Origin: Cladocopium goreaui
Lineage: Eukaryota > Sar > Dinophyceae > Suessiales > Symbiodiniaceae
NCBI GenBank assembly: GCA_947184155.2
Contig: CAMXCT020000377.1
Location: forward strand, 179,001 to 243,000
Length of the DNA stretch: 64,000 nucleotides
Direction: 5' to 3'
In this document: positions 9,401 through 17,982 of the stretch, one piece after another
Position numbering within the stretch: the first letter of the stretch is position 1
Layout: every line of letters begins with the position of its first letter
Translations under genes and position numbers: made by a program
Notes under the pieces: model-generated
The model's input: the letters and a program-made list of their open reading frames with translations, nothing else
Database searches by the model: none
What the model was told of the DNA's origin: nothing

Positions 9401-12400
9401 ATCTAACTGTCATCGAGTCGAATTGAAAAGGGTTGGAATCTCAACATTTTTGAACGTGCAAGACACAGTTTCTCACTCATTTGAACTGCATAGGTATTCA
9501 CCAGTGTTGCATCCACTTTTATCTGAAATTATGATGGGAGACGAAAGCCAGCATTGGTGGTTGCTGGACTCCGGTGCAGCGGCAACAGTCATGGCCACTG
9601 CATCACGCGCCACTTACGGTGCATGGGTTGTGAACTCTCAGAATGACCGCTTCAGGGCGGCAAATGGTAGCAAAGTAAACATTGATGGATCTACCACTGT
9701 TTCGGTTTGGGTAGGGTTCAAGAAAAAGAATGACAATTTGGGAAGATTCCTAGTGTATCGTCAAGCTAAGCTGAAATGCCTTGTTGGCGGAATTAGCCAT
9801 AACATCATTTCAACAAACACCCTTTGTGATTGCGGTTGGGAATTCAACCAGAATTCACAAGGCACTGAGGTTACTCACTCTGCAACAGGTTTGCGGTTAG
9901 ATGGTGTGTGTAACTTTGGGGGATGTCCATGGGTTAAACTTGACCCTGCATGGATGTACCAGGATTCTGAATCCACTGCACAACAGGGTGAATTTGTGAT
10001 GTCAGAAGGTATGAATGCAGTGCATGACGGTGCAAACTTGAATCCTTTAAGCCGTGCAGCGGAAGCTGCATTGGAAACTCACCGAATGCAAGGGCATGTG
10101 CCCTACGATCCACGTTGTACCATTTGTGCAAGAGGCAAGTCGACATTCCAACATCGTCGACGTCGAGAAGGTACTCTTGAAACGGAAGTGCAAGCTGATT
10201 TTGGGTTTTTGACCACCAGAGGTGAAATGGTTGACGATGAAGCTGAAGGGACAATTAAGGTGCTAGTTCTGACTGAGCTCTCAACGAATTGCGTTGGGTA
10301 TGTCATTGTAGGACAGGAGACTCGAATGGTGAAGAATCAGATATGCAAGTGGCTGGATCATTTCGGCCTTGCTTCTTCGACCTCTTCCGTTGTCCTGCAT
10401 ACTGATGCCGAACGTGCTGTTTCAGAATTAGTTGGCACCAGCTCTGAAAAATACACTTTCCTTGTTAGACGTGCACGACCTCAACAACACCAAAGCAATG
10501 GAGGTGCAGAACGAGCTGTTCGACGACTTAAAGAATCCCTTGCAGTGTTGCGTGCCGAGATGAACCAAGGAGGTGCTGATGTTTGCTTCACTGAACGTGG
10601 CCTGCATGATGTTGTGACGTACATTGCATTGAGCCACAACCATTTCTCAAAGGCTCATGGAACTGATTTTTCACCATTGGAGTACTCTACACAGCGGAAG
10701 TTGTCTCGACCTTCCTTTGCAATGTTCGGCCAAAGTGTCCTTGCTGAGTTGCCCAGTAGCATGCGAGCCCAATCACCCAATGAAACTCGAAGCATTGAAG
10801 CTTCGTTTGTGCACTCAGGCTTGGATACTGGACCGATAGTGCAAGGTGCAATCAGAATTGACGGAGAATTAGTTCTGAAGCGCTTTGTTGCAAGGAATGT
10901 CAAGCCAATCACTCCAATTGCGTGGAACCAGGTCATTGGCGATCAACTGTTTTGTGAGATTGAAGGTGGTGGACAAGCTCAAGAAGTTCTTCCTGTACGA
11001 CCAGGTGTGCATGTCGAACCAGCTGCACCCAATGTGGAGAGACCTAGATTGCCTGATGCCGAGATCAACCAACCTATGCATGGTGATGTTGTTGAATATC
11101 CTGATGGTGCGCCAGGTGATTTGGTCAGAGAAATGAAAGAGCCAGACACGAGCTATCGAGCTCCAATCCAACGAAAGAGACCGGTGGAGTCCGCTCCATC
11201 GCAACCCCGAAAGCCAGGTGAGCTAAAGATTGCCCGACAAGAACCAATTCGTGCATCTACTGCTGATGGACCTGCACTTCCGAAAGCCTCTCCAACTGTT
11301 TCTCCGAAGTCTCCGTCTCCGTCACCAGATGTTGTAAGACATGATGTGCGTGTGTTTCCAAAGACACCCAGGTGTCCTGCATGTGATTCTGGTATGGACG
11401 TCCCAGGAATTAGGCATAATGCTGAATGTAAGAGAAAGCGAGCTGCATTTGAGGCGAGTGGAACTCCCAGTGCAACTCCTGTTGTTGTGCCTAATGTTGC
11501 AAGACCGAGACTTGAGGTTCAAGATATGGAGGTTGAGACCGAGACAAGCCCGGCTCCGGTCGGCGCAGGTTCAGATCAGGTTGGACCATCCATGGACGTT
11601 GAAGGTTCAGGCATGAAGAGAGAAGCAGAACAATCCGTGCAAGATCTTGAAGATGAGATGGCCGCAGAGCGCGCCTCTGGGACTCAGATCCCAATGACCT
11701 TAGATCTTTTTGTCATGGATGATGCATGTCATGCTTTAGGACCAGTTGCATGGAGTTTGGAACAAGGACCTGAAAATGCACGAGCCACAGCTCCAGAATT
11801 GTTTGATGCTGAACTGAATTCGATCAAGTTTGCACAAGGCAAGGACCATACATGTGTGAAGGTGAAACTTGGTGGATCTGAAGTGCTTTTGTGGAAACCT
11901 GACGAAGTAATCGATGATAGTTCCCTCATGCAATTAGATGTGGATCTTGGTTTTGAAGGAATGAAAGAAGAAATTGGGAATTTAGAGAAGTGTGGTGCTG
12001 GAAAGGTCATAGGACAGGCTGAGGTTGATGCGTTGAAGAAGAAACACCCACTCATGCGTGTCATACCGAGTAGATGGGTTTTAGCATACAAAAGTGAGAC
12101 ACGGGTTCGTGTTAGGATTGTGGCAAAAGACCTGAATAAAGGAATTAGTGCACGAAAGCTGGGGATCTCGAGCCCAACACCGAGCATTGAGGGACTGCAT
12201 TTTGTCCTAACTCTTGCTGCTCAACGAGCTCTTCGACTCAAAGGTCTTGATGTTTCCCATGCATTCATGCATTCTCCACTTCCTCACGGCCTCGTGATCG
12301 TGCTGAAGCTTCCTCTCTCAGTCTCTATGCCTGATGGATCACAAGCCTACTTGTTGCTCTACAAAGCCTTGAACGGCCTGCGAGATGCGTCTCTGCATTG

Positions 12401-14099
12401 GCTTAATTTGCTGAGTGACAGCATTCGTGGTGTTGGACTCACTTCGGATGAAGTGGAACCATGCATTTATCAAGGTGTTGTCAATGGTGAAACTGCCTTG
12501 CTTGTTGCCTATGTAGATGATCTGCTGCTATGTTGCCAATCTGAGAAAGCCGAGAAGATCGTGGAGAAGGCGATTGGCAAAGCCGTGCCCCTGAAGGAGA
12601 CAGGAATTATCCTTCCAGCACGCCATGGTGGTGGACACCTAATTTTTATTGGCAGGCATGTGCATCGAGGACTTGAAGATGACTCCTTGACCATTGGTGT
12701 GGATCCGAAATTCCTGGACACGACGTTCACGGAATTCAACATCACAAAAGGTTCGGCTTCAGTGCCGGATGTTGCTGGGATCTTAGACAAGGCTATGGGC
12801 GACAAGAATTTGATGCAAGAACTATCTCCCTCTGCATACTCACGTTTCCGACGTGCTTTGGGCAAACTATTGTGGATGGCTCAATCAAGACACGATCTCA
12901 AGCTCTACCTAAGCCTCATTGGAAGTCAGCAAGCCAAACCGAATCAAGGCACGGAATCTGCAATTCGTGCATTGCTTAGATTTCTGTTTGAGGATGTAGG
13001 AACTTGTTTGAGATTACCCTCTCCTGAATATGAGAATTTAATGATTGGCCCTGCAAGACATTCAATCCTGCATTCATTCTCTGATGCATCATTTGCTCCA
13101 TACAGATTCAATGGTAGGAAAGGTATCTCAGGTGGAGTTGTGTTTTGTGAAGGTGCATTGGTTAGGTCATTGGCTCGTCAACAACAGTCAGTTTCCTTGT
13201 CATCATGTGAAGCAGAATTGTATGCATTGCAGATGGTTGCCCAAGAATCGGTTGCATTCAGTAATTTCTGTCACCGTGTGTATATCGGAATTGGAGAGAT
13301 GAGAGAAAGAGATGTTCCCCAAATCCTGCTGGAATCTGACAGCTCTTCAGCGTTGCAGCTGTTGGTAGGACAGGACATTCCCAAGAGAAGTCGGCATGTT
13401 GAGATCAGAATGGCATGGATGAAAGCCAAAATTTGTTCCAATGAACTGCTGGTTGAACACCGAGCTGGAACTGACAACGTGGCAGATCTTTTTACCAAGT
13501 GTTTGGGGACCAAGGATTTTCTCAGGCATCGAACGAGCTTAGGATTCGAAGTGCCAGAAGTACCTGCAAAGGACCTGCAAAGAATTAGGGATGTCATGCT
13601 GTTTAACAACCGTGTGGACCAGAAACAAGACATCGCCTTTGTTGAAGTTTGTTGCGGGACGAATTCAGCACTTAGGGAAGCCTGCAAGGTAGCCAGAATG
13701 CCCTACATCGGTATCGTCAAACGAATGGAAACTGTTGATATGTTTCAGAAAGTGAAAGAATTCGTTGAGGTACAACAACAGCTAGGGTATAGATGGGTGC
13801 ATGTGCATGCTTCCACACCGTGCAGTTCAGGATCGCCCCTCAAGAATTTTTCAGCGCAAGTAGAATCTGAGGCTGACAGGTCATGGAAAGGTATCATGGA
13901 CAACGTTTCTAAGTATTTGTTGCTGGGGAATTCACGGTCATTTGAATTGCCACGAAACAACAACATTTGGAAACGAGACGAAACGAAACGTGTATTGAAA
14001 CAGTGTGGTTTGCAATTTGATGCTGAAGTGTTTTTATGCCAGACTGGAATGCCAGTAGGAAAGGTTTTGATCTTTTGTAGTGCTTCAGCCGGGTTTTGA
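6438..14099 (+). CDS. Copia-1 gag-pol polyprotein with C-terminal MT-like module
   Basis: One uninterrupted frame of 2,553 codons starts at the first ATG after the primer site. The N-terminal 200 residues are Gly/Gln-rich with GQGL-type repeats. Gag core follows (about 310-575). Zinc knuckle 1 is C-x2-C-x4-H-x4-C from residue 605. Knuckle 2 reads CFKWQKFGHISVNC, so its second Cys is Trp. A Lys/Gly tract and a Trp/Asp-rich stretch follow. The protease motif is LLDSGAA (Asp 1044). Integrase has an HHCC motif from residue 1215 and Asp 1254, Asp 1323, Glu 1358. RT has YVDD at 2025-2028. RNase H has SDAS (Asp 2216), SSCEAEL and ADLFTKC. The MT-like module begins near 2400 (FVEVCCG), with Pro-Cys at 2461-2462 and FELP near 2502-2505. 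A 29-nt duplication ends the frame early. Confidence 0.96.
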   Translation: MLPGNSQGQGPSNQTSALGMNSLHLGSGSPIMNRMEGGGEPGAERNTGAAGNSPTGTAMQANAQQAAVGMGTTTQTPAQNLVAAGSSVGSGAHILPAQNVFGSYGPMRGGLMDPRNYGQNQGYLGGQGHGCGSCNACQGYPGQGLHGQGLFGQGQFGQGQGGQGLTGQGLMGQGLHGQGMPGQGCMGTACQNAQASTGRSQEPNQGSVSYGMPWMSGQCGGAACQGQVGSGQNAGMCMGQDIGGVTPQNQRLQDVLRLMGGLEPMQLLQVRQVLGEQASQARGVPEMFGQRTTSGFPQSMDPMHVPGSSGEYVGDVFAKSEKWLGTPPTPDCAKWTSREAEILGWQAYIYDLTAWAMQASLEFGSEIEHACRWPDPLNWHQLNVNQRARSRRLMAMLRSAFASHPRTLTLINAFSEGINLCNADVGVNTELQASNGFELVRQLTLEYSIRTRSEALSFRTALAGKSFALHGNETSASTIVTDTIRKIDFEMARYSKLLGTLSSRIDAAGLHVAEADLVAVLLRSLPDAVRTFCLHHTGGESYHAFRATALRWEQQQRAFAEFHPKKNLYQVNQVEVSDESTAHYDMSASDGDGNWNLDAVGGMKCGTCGSRKHSSNACDVDLSKLKCFKWQKFGHISVNCPERKKGKGDNKQVIKGKGKQKGKKGKGKGKGFGKKGKMNEVGYENDYDGTDMWWQDDGSWWEDQSWLETSQVWNGNWDESWDSAWNEGQEYWDESWSWPATDDPQATASAGATAQGVQSLVLSPLISDVFASFATGLTVETDISNETETICSHFSCDETVFHVSIWGLQYLESNRLFCNCENCMIISDDFGANQELCQLRNVRLRYFFASLPPACFIFAPEFFDGGEFVPISDSESCEEPELIFVSDSESGCSFVVDQPTNYGDEFDDSCSETETETDVCQLWNLDFGWVHEQTPQVDSSLLCAMSASGTSVLSGSLQEISHRVTTFECGLQGIEVEGDTPVSQDLVSSNCHRVELKRVGISTFLNVQDTVSHSFELHRYSPVLHPLLSEIMMGDESQHWWLLDSGAAATVMATASRATYGAWVVNSQNDRFRAANGSKVNIDGSTTVSVWVGFKKKNDNLGRFLVYRQAKLKCLVGGISHNIISTNTLCDCGWEFNQNSQGTEVTHSATGLRLDGVCNFGGCPWVKLDPAWMYQDSESTAQQGEFVMSEGMNAVHDGANLNPLSRAAEAALETHRMQGHVPYDPRCTICARGKSTFQHRRRREGTLETEVQADFGFLTTRGEMVDDEAEGTIKVLVLTELSTNCVGYVIVGQETRMVKNQICKWLDHFGLASSTSSVVLHTDAERAVSELVGTSSEKYTFLVRRARPQQHQSNGGAERAVRRLKESLAVLRAEMNQGGADVCFTERGLHDVVTYIALSHNHFSKAHGTDFSPLEYSTQRKLSRPSFAMFGQSVLAELPSSMRAQSPNETRSIEASFVHSGLDTGPIVQGAIRIDGELVLKRFVARNVKPITPIAWNQVIGDQLFCEIEGGGQAQEVLPVRPGVHVEPAAPNVERPRLPDAEINQPMHGDVVEYPDGAPGDLVREMKEPDTSYRAPIQRKRPVESAPSQPRKPGELKIARQEPIRASTADGPALPKASPTVSPKSPSPSPDVVRHDVRVFPKTPRCPACDSGMDVPGIRHNAECKRKRAAFEASGTPSATPVVVPNVARPRLEVQDMEVETETSPAPVGAGSDQVGPSMDVEGSGMKREAEQSVQDLEDEMAAERASGTQIPMTLDLFVMDDACHALGPVAWSLEQGPENARATAPELFDAELNSIKFAQGKDHTCVKVKLGGSEVLLWKPDEVIDDSSLMQLDVDLGFEGMKEEIGNLEKCGAGKVIGQAEVDALKKKHPLMRVIPSRWVLAYKSETRVRVRIVAKDLNKGISARKLGISSPTPSIEGLHFVLTLAAQRALRLKGLDVSHAFMHSPLPHGLVIVLKLPLSVSMPDGSQAYLLLYKALNGLRDASLHWLNLLSDSIRGVGLTSDEVEPCIYQGVVNGETALLVAYVDDLLLCCQSEKAEKIVEKAIGKAVPLKETGIILPARHGGGHLIFIGRHVHRGLEDDSLTIGVDPKFLDTTFTEFNITKGSASVPDVAGILDKAMGDKNLMQELSPSAYSRFRRALGKLLWMAQSRHDLKLYLSLIGSQQAKPNQGTESAIRALLRFLFEDVGTCLRLPSPEYENLMIGPARHSILHSFSDASFAPYRFNGRKGISGGVVFCEGALVRSLARQQQSVSLSSCEAELYALQMVAQESVAFSNFCHRVYIGIGEMRERDVPQILLESDSSSALQLLVGQDIPKRSRHVEIRMAWMKAKICSNELLVEHRAGTDNVADLFTKCLGTKDFLRHRTSLGFEVPEVPAKDLQRIRDVMLFNNRVDQKQDIAFVEVCCGTNSALREACKVARMPYIGIVKRMETVDMFQKVKEFVEVQQQLGYRWVHVHASTPCSSGSPLKNFSAQVESEADRSWKGIMDNVSKYLLLGNSRSFELPRNNNIWKRDETKRVLKQCGLQFDAEVFLCQTGMPVGKVLIFCSASAGF

Positions 14100-14120
14100 T
14101 CTTTTGTAGTGCTTCAGCCG
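14063..14120 (+). repeat. 29-nt tandem duplication truncating the MT-like module
   Basis: 14063-14091 is repeated exactly at 14092-14120. Because 29 is not a multiple of three, the second copy shifts the frame and brings in a TGA at 14097-14099. With one copy the frame would run on to 14275. Confidence 0.9.
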
Positions 14121-14275
14121 GTTTCTGCAACTTTCTCACAAAGAAGTTTGGTTGGTGCGAGTGCGACAAGCACGCTGGGATGTATGACGTGAATTGGAAC
14201 CAGACAGGTGTTTACAACAGAGAACTTGCCAAGGCCATTTTGGCCGCAGTACGTGCAGGTAGGAAGGATCCCTGA
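14121..14275 (+). pseudogene. Detached C-terminus of the copia-1 MT-like module
   Basis: Read in the frame that a single copy of the 29-nt unit would give, this encodes about 50 further residues ending at TGA 14273-14275. It contains KKFGWCECDKHAG and VYNRELAKAILAAV. The matching region of copia-3 has SKLSTCTCQTHAE and FYNRKLARYILIAV before its own stop at 47558. That match shows that the module normally extends to here and that the duplication is the lesion. Confidence 0.85.
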
Positions 14276-14959
14276 AGGTGTGCTGTCTGCACAGAGCATG
14301 AAAGACCAAATGGAAAGTTTTTTTTTGACCTGCATGTGCATGAGTTTCCATAGGAAAGTTGCGTGGCAGGTGGAACTGATTTTTGCACGTCTCCGGACGT
14401 CGCTAGTTCAATTTGAAAGGGGGATGTGCGACCTTATTTCATTTTTTTGGCATGGAGAAACCAGAGTTTTGTTTTTGCATGTCTTATTTGAAACCAAATA
14501 CAAACCAAACAAAACAAAACCCACAGTTGATGTCCAGATACAGTCATGTGAAGCACTGCAGTCATGTGGAACACAGATTTTGTTTTTTCGCGAATCACTG
14601 GCGAACGCGAAGCACCTTTTGATGAAACACTGCAGTGATGTGAAGCACAGTTCACTTGATGTCAACTTGTGCATGTCAGTTGAGTTTGTTTTGAGTTTTC
14701 TTGCATGTCTGTGGACACATTTGGACAGGGTTGGACTACAGTTTTTGATGTTTTTGCAATGTTTTGGATGGAAGGCACGTCAGTCGAGATGCAACGACCT
14801 GCATGCTACTAAGGATGTCAGGTACATGACACAACTCACACGCCCAACTCAACATTTGCGGAGTTTAGGACCCTCAAAACGGCTAAACTGCGGTACTCGA
14901 CTCTGGGTGCGTGTGTGTGTTGAAACAGCTTTCAATTAGGAATTAGATCGACTGACGCA
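14276..14959 (+). other. Copia-1 pol-ORF2 spacer with a purine tract
   Basis: 684 bp without a convincing gene. It contains TTTGAAAGGGGG at 14412-14423, also found after the pol stop of copia-3 (47566-47577). A long open frame here starts at GTG and shows no known motif, so I do not call it. Short direct repeats of the type AGTCATGTGAA-CAC occur near 14540-14650. Confidence 0.5.
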
Positions 14960-16465
14960 ATGGCTCGAAAGTATGGACAACAGCACTGGCCGCCAGCTGA
15001 TGCAGGCCCTTACGGGCACTCTGGATCGAATTCGATGAATTCGCAGCAGCTCCCATACGATCCCAATGATCCAGTTCTTGGGACGGATATGACACAGGGA
15101 GAATGGGACCAACTACGTGCACTCATGCGCAAAGCTGAGGAAGGTGGGAAGATGAACGAACTTTTGACTGTCCACAAAAAGGAGGTCAAAAATGCTCCCA
15201 TGAACAGACCTTACCCACCGGATGATGACTGGCAAGAGTGTAATGAAGGTCACCCAGCTGACAAGAATTCATCTACGAATTCAAATGCTGGTAAAGCGCC
15301 TCCAGGTGCTCTATGGCCAGATGATCCAGCATGGAAGGTACCACCGGCAACTCCACCGAAGAATTTGCAGCAAGGGGCAAGCTCTGGGTTTCGTGATGCA
15401 CGTGAATACCACAAGAAGTGGCAGGATCGCCCCTACGATCCCAATGACGACCCCTGGATTGAAGATGTGGAGAAGGATGACAAGCCGAAGGATAAGCCTG
15501 TGATTCAAATTTATGGGAACGTTGTGCAAAAGAATGCGGACCTTGCGGAGGCAAAGGCTGCTGCTGCCGCCATTGCAGCCATTGCAAATCAATACTGCCA
15601 TCCGGATGAAGGAGGTTCAGCGGGTTTCCCAAAATTCAATGCACAGGTGCCTATCCCTCCTCCTGCCAAAGCTGATCCACCAGTACTCCCTGCCGCAGCT
15701 CTTGGAAGTGAACAGTCATACAATGAACAGAAGGGCAAAGGCAAGGGATTCGAGAAGGGTGGAAAAGGAGAATTCGGCAAAGGTGGTCAAAGCGACAAGG
15801 GCAAGGGCAAAGAATTCGAGAAAGGTGCAAAGGGTGAGAAAGGAAAGGAAGGAAAGGGAAAGGAATCACAGTTTCCCAAGGCCACAAGCCATTCTACAAA
15901 GTGTGCACGCATCTCGGAGGAACCACCTGATGTGGTGGAACCGAATTCAAACAAGATGCCAGATGGTGCAATGACAGACGGCTCCAAACGTCGTCATGAG
16001 GCCGTGATGTCCGCCTCTGACAGTGAGGATGGGCTTGGCAGCTATTCCTTCATCTCCGATACAGGGGACTCACCACCGCTCTTTCCGAGCTTTCCCACAG
16101 GATTGCCAGGCACTCACAAATGGGCAGACAACTGGCAAGATGCTGATGTTAATTACGAAGAGGTGGATTTCTCAATTCCAAAGCCTGCATGGATCAAGGA
16201 CACATATCACTGGTCTTGCACGCTATTGAAGATGGGAAAATTCGCTGCATCGCCAATTACATACCATGCCTTTGTTGTCAAGGTCTTCAACAAGAGTGCA
16301 GATGAATGTCGCTACGCCAAGAAGATGATCGGACAATTCAGGAAGAAGTTGACTTCCACACCCAGGACACAGGGTCCTGATTTCTGTGCATTTCTTATGC
16401 GCTGTCGAGTTGACGCATTCCTGAATGCTGGCTACGTGTACCAGCGTGAGTTCGAGTGGCGTTGA
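14960..16465 (+). CDS. Copia-1 ORF2, accessory protein with a GKF/W domain
   Basis: 501 codons from an ATG. The first two thirds are low complexity: Pro/Asp-rich repeats (PYDPNDP, RPYDPNDDP), an Ala-rich helix-like stretch near residues 195-215, and a Lys/Gly/Glu tract (about 258-305) suited to nucleic-acid binding. The sequence MTDGSKRRHEAV near residue 338 recurs as MTDGSKRLREAL in copia-3 ORF2. The C-terminal 110 residues (W-x-C-T-x4-MGKFA ... TYHAF ... YAKKM ... DFCAFLMRCRV) align with W-x-R-T-x4-FGKFA ... TYREV ... YCKWSM ... DWYSFLCACKV of copia-3. The pattern recalls the small DUF3820 / exonuclease-X C-terminal domain (GK[YF]-G-x-T ... Y-x-x-W). That family link is inferred from motif spacing alone. 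Confidence 0.75.
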   Translation: MARKYGQQHWPPADAGPYGHSGSNSMNSQQLPYDPNDPVLGTDMTQGEWDQLRALMRKAEEGGKMNELLTVHKKEVKNAPMNRPYPPDDDWQECNEGHPADKNSSTNSNAGKAPPGALWPDDPAWKVPPATPPKNLQQGASSGFRDAREYHKKWQDRPYDPNDDPWIEDVEKDDKPKDKPVIQIYGNVVQKNADLAEAKAAAAAIAAIANQYCHPDEGGSAGFPKFNAQVPIPPPAKADPPVLPAAALGSEQSYNEQKGKGKGFEKGGKGEFGKGGQSDKGKGKEFEKGAKGEKGKEGKGKESQFPKATSHSTKCARISEEPPDVVEPNSNKMPDGAMTDGSKRRHEAVMSASDSEDGLGSYSFISDTGDSPPLFPSFPTGLPGTHKWADNWQDADVNYEEVDFSIPKPAWIKDTYHWSCTLLKMGKFAASPITYHAFVVKVFNKSADECRYAKKMIGQFRKKLTSTPRTQGPDFCAFLMRCRVDAFLNAGYVYQREFEWR

Positions 16466-16856
16466 ATGCTGGAAGTCTTTGAGACATTGCATGCCCAAGC
16501 CGATGGTTTTCCTTTTTGTGCAATGTGCCTGGAATTCACTGGTATGGATGCTCTGTGCAGAATCTATGGAACTTCTTTTATGATGGACCGGACTGCATGG
16601 AATCCGTTGCAAGGTGATTTCAACTTGGCACTTTGAGTTCAATCTTTCTGCATCAATGAGTATGCGGACACAGACAACAGCGATGACACAGGAATAATTA
16701 ACGTACACAGGTATTTTCGATACATCTGCAACTGCTGGGAAGAGATGACTTCGTGTGTGGATCCTCACAATGGTTTTGCGGATGATGTGGATACATATAC
16801 AATGCATTGTGCTGCATGTTGGAAACTTTCTTAGCCAAGCTGCATGGGAATCGTAG
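16466..16856 (+). other. Copia-1 3' untranslated region
   Basis: 391 bp between the ORF2 stop and the purine tract. I see no gene in it. It presumably carries 3' signals of the genomic RNA. Confidence 0.5.
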
Positions 16857-16866
16857 CAAAAGGGGG
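16857..16866 (+). other. Copia-1 polypurine tract
   Basis: CAAAAGGGGG directly abuts the 3' LTR, where plus-strand DNA synthesis is primed in LTR retroelements. Copia-2 and copia-3 have the same AAAGGGGG core at this place. Confidence 0.8.
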
Positions 16867-17655
16867 TATGGAAGTATAAACTCCCGTTGATACGGTGAAC
16901 ATGTGCTACGTTCCCCTGACAACTTGATATGGCATGTGGAATTTGGTTACAACATTGTCTTCTTTGTGCACAGCTCTGGATTTGCTGCAGAATGGTGGAA
17001 TAACATCTGGGAATGATGTATTTTTCGTTGTTTTTCTGGACTTTGCATGGTAATGCAAAGTATTTGGTGATGATGTTTATGGACAAGAAGGTCAAACGTT
17101 GTTTTCGAAACTCACTTGCTGCATGCGCGGCATTTGCAAGTGAATTTGGACGGTTGTGGTGCAACTTTATTTTTTCCTGGATGTGCATGTCGTTTGTCAA
17201 CAACAACAAACCAATTTATTTTTCTGCCAAACTGCGTTTTGCATTTTTCTGGAAGCTGCATGATGTTTTTGAGAAGTTTGTGGACGAGGAGAACGTTATT
17301 GGAGTTTGAAGTTATTTGAGAATATTTTGGAAATGGTGATGAATTCAACCAACATGAATTCATCAATGTGAAACTGAATGTTTTTGGTGCGTTTGGAATC
17401 TGTGTGATTCCGCTGCCATGTTCAAGACGGGACAAGTGCAAGAAGACCAACATAGCACAGTGCATGCTGCATGAACAGCAACCTTTTCTTTGCTCTCGTC
17501 GTTTCCTGTGTGGAAAAGAGTTGAGCGACTGGTGCAGTGAAAGCCGTTGTTTTGGGGTTTTGTGTTTTTGTTTAAACACTCGACGTGGCGGAGGCCGACC
17601 CCATTGCGTGCGTTAGCGACTAGTGGTTGTAATTAGGTCTGTTTGAAATTTCGCA
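16867..17655 (+). repeat. Copia-1 3' LTR
   Basis: 789 bp, the same length as the 5' LTR, ending TTTCGCA directly before the CTTGG target duplication. Confidence 0.92.
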
Positions 17656-17660
17656 CTTGG
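17656..17660. repeat. Copia-1 target-site duplication, right
   Basis: CTTGG, identical to 5599-5603. Confidence 0.8.
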
Positions 17661-17982
17661 CGATGATTTCTGTTTCATGTTAACTTCACCGCATTCAGCA
17701 AGCCAACCTTTGTCAACTTCTGCCGTGGTTTCTTGCAAGGCAGCTTCGTCCAGAGGTGTCCACGGCACCCTCTTGAGAGCCTCAACCACTGCAGCGTACA
17801 GACCGAGCGCCACTCCTTTCAGCTGGTCCACCGTCATGGCGGCAGCTCGAACATGAGTATCAAAAATGCCGCTTTCTTTCTCCATCCTGTCAAAAGAGGA
17901 ACCCGCAATGACCTCATCCACTTCTTCGCGTCCGGGTATCCTGAAAAAAACAAGTATGTGCTTCCATAGGCTCAATTTCTTT

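Larger units (their letters stand above)
5604..17655 (+). mobile_element. Copia-1, Ty1/copia LTR retrotransposon
   Basis: A full-length element of 12,052 bp with two 789-bp LTRs, a 5-bp target duplication (CTTGG), a primer binding site directly after the 5' LTR and a purine tract directly before the 3' LTR. Domain order gag - protease - integrase - RT - RNase H is that of Ty1/copia. Two additions are unusual: a methyltransferase-like C-terminal module on the polyprotein and a separate downstream ORF2. The LTRs differ at only a handful of positions, so the insertion is fairly recent. It landed in the antisense YR-3 reverse transcriptase gene. Confidence 0.93.

Noticed and set aside
14208-14939. 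A 243-codon open frame between copia-1 pol and ORF2
   Set aside because: It opens with GTG, overlaps the detached end of the MT-like module in another frame, is rich in Phe/Cys/Leu without a motif, and has no counterpart in copia-3.
16223-17209. A 328-codon minus-strand frame across the end of ORF2 and the copia-1 3' LTR
   Set aside because: Much of it is the antisense of the LTR and recurs at 5563-5946 for that reason. Its composition is that of reverse-strand noncoding DNA.
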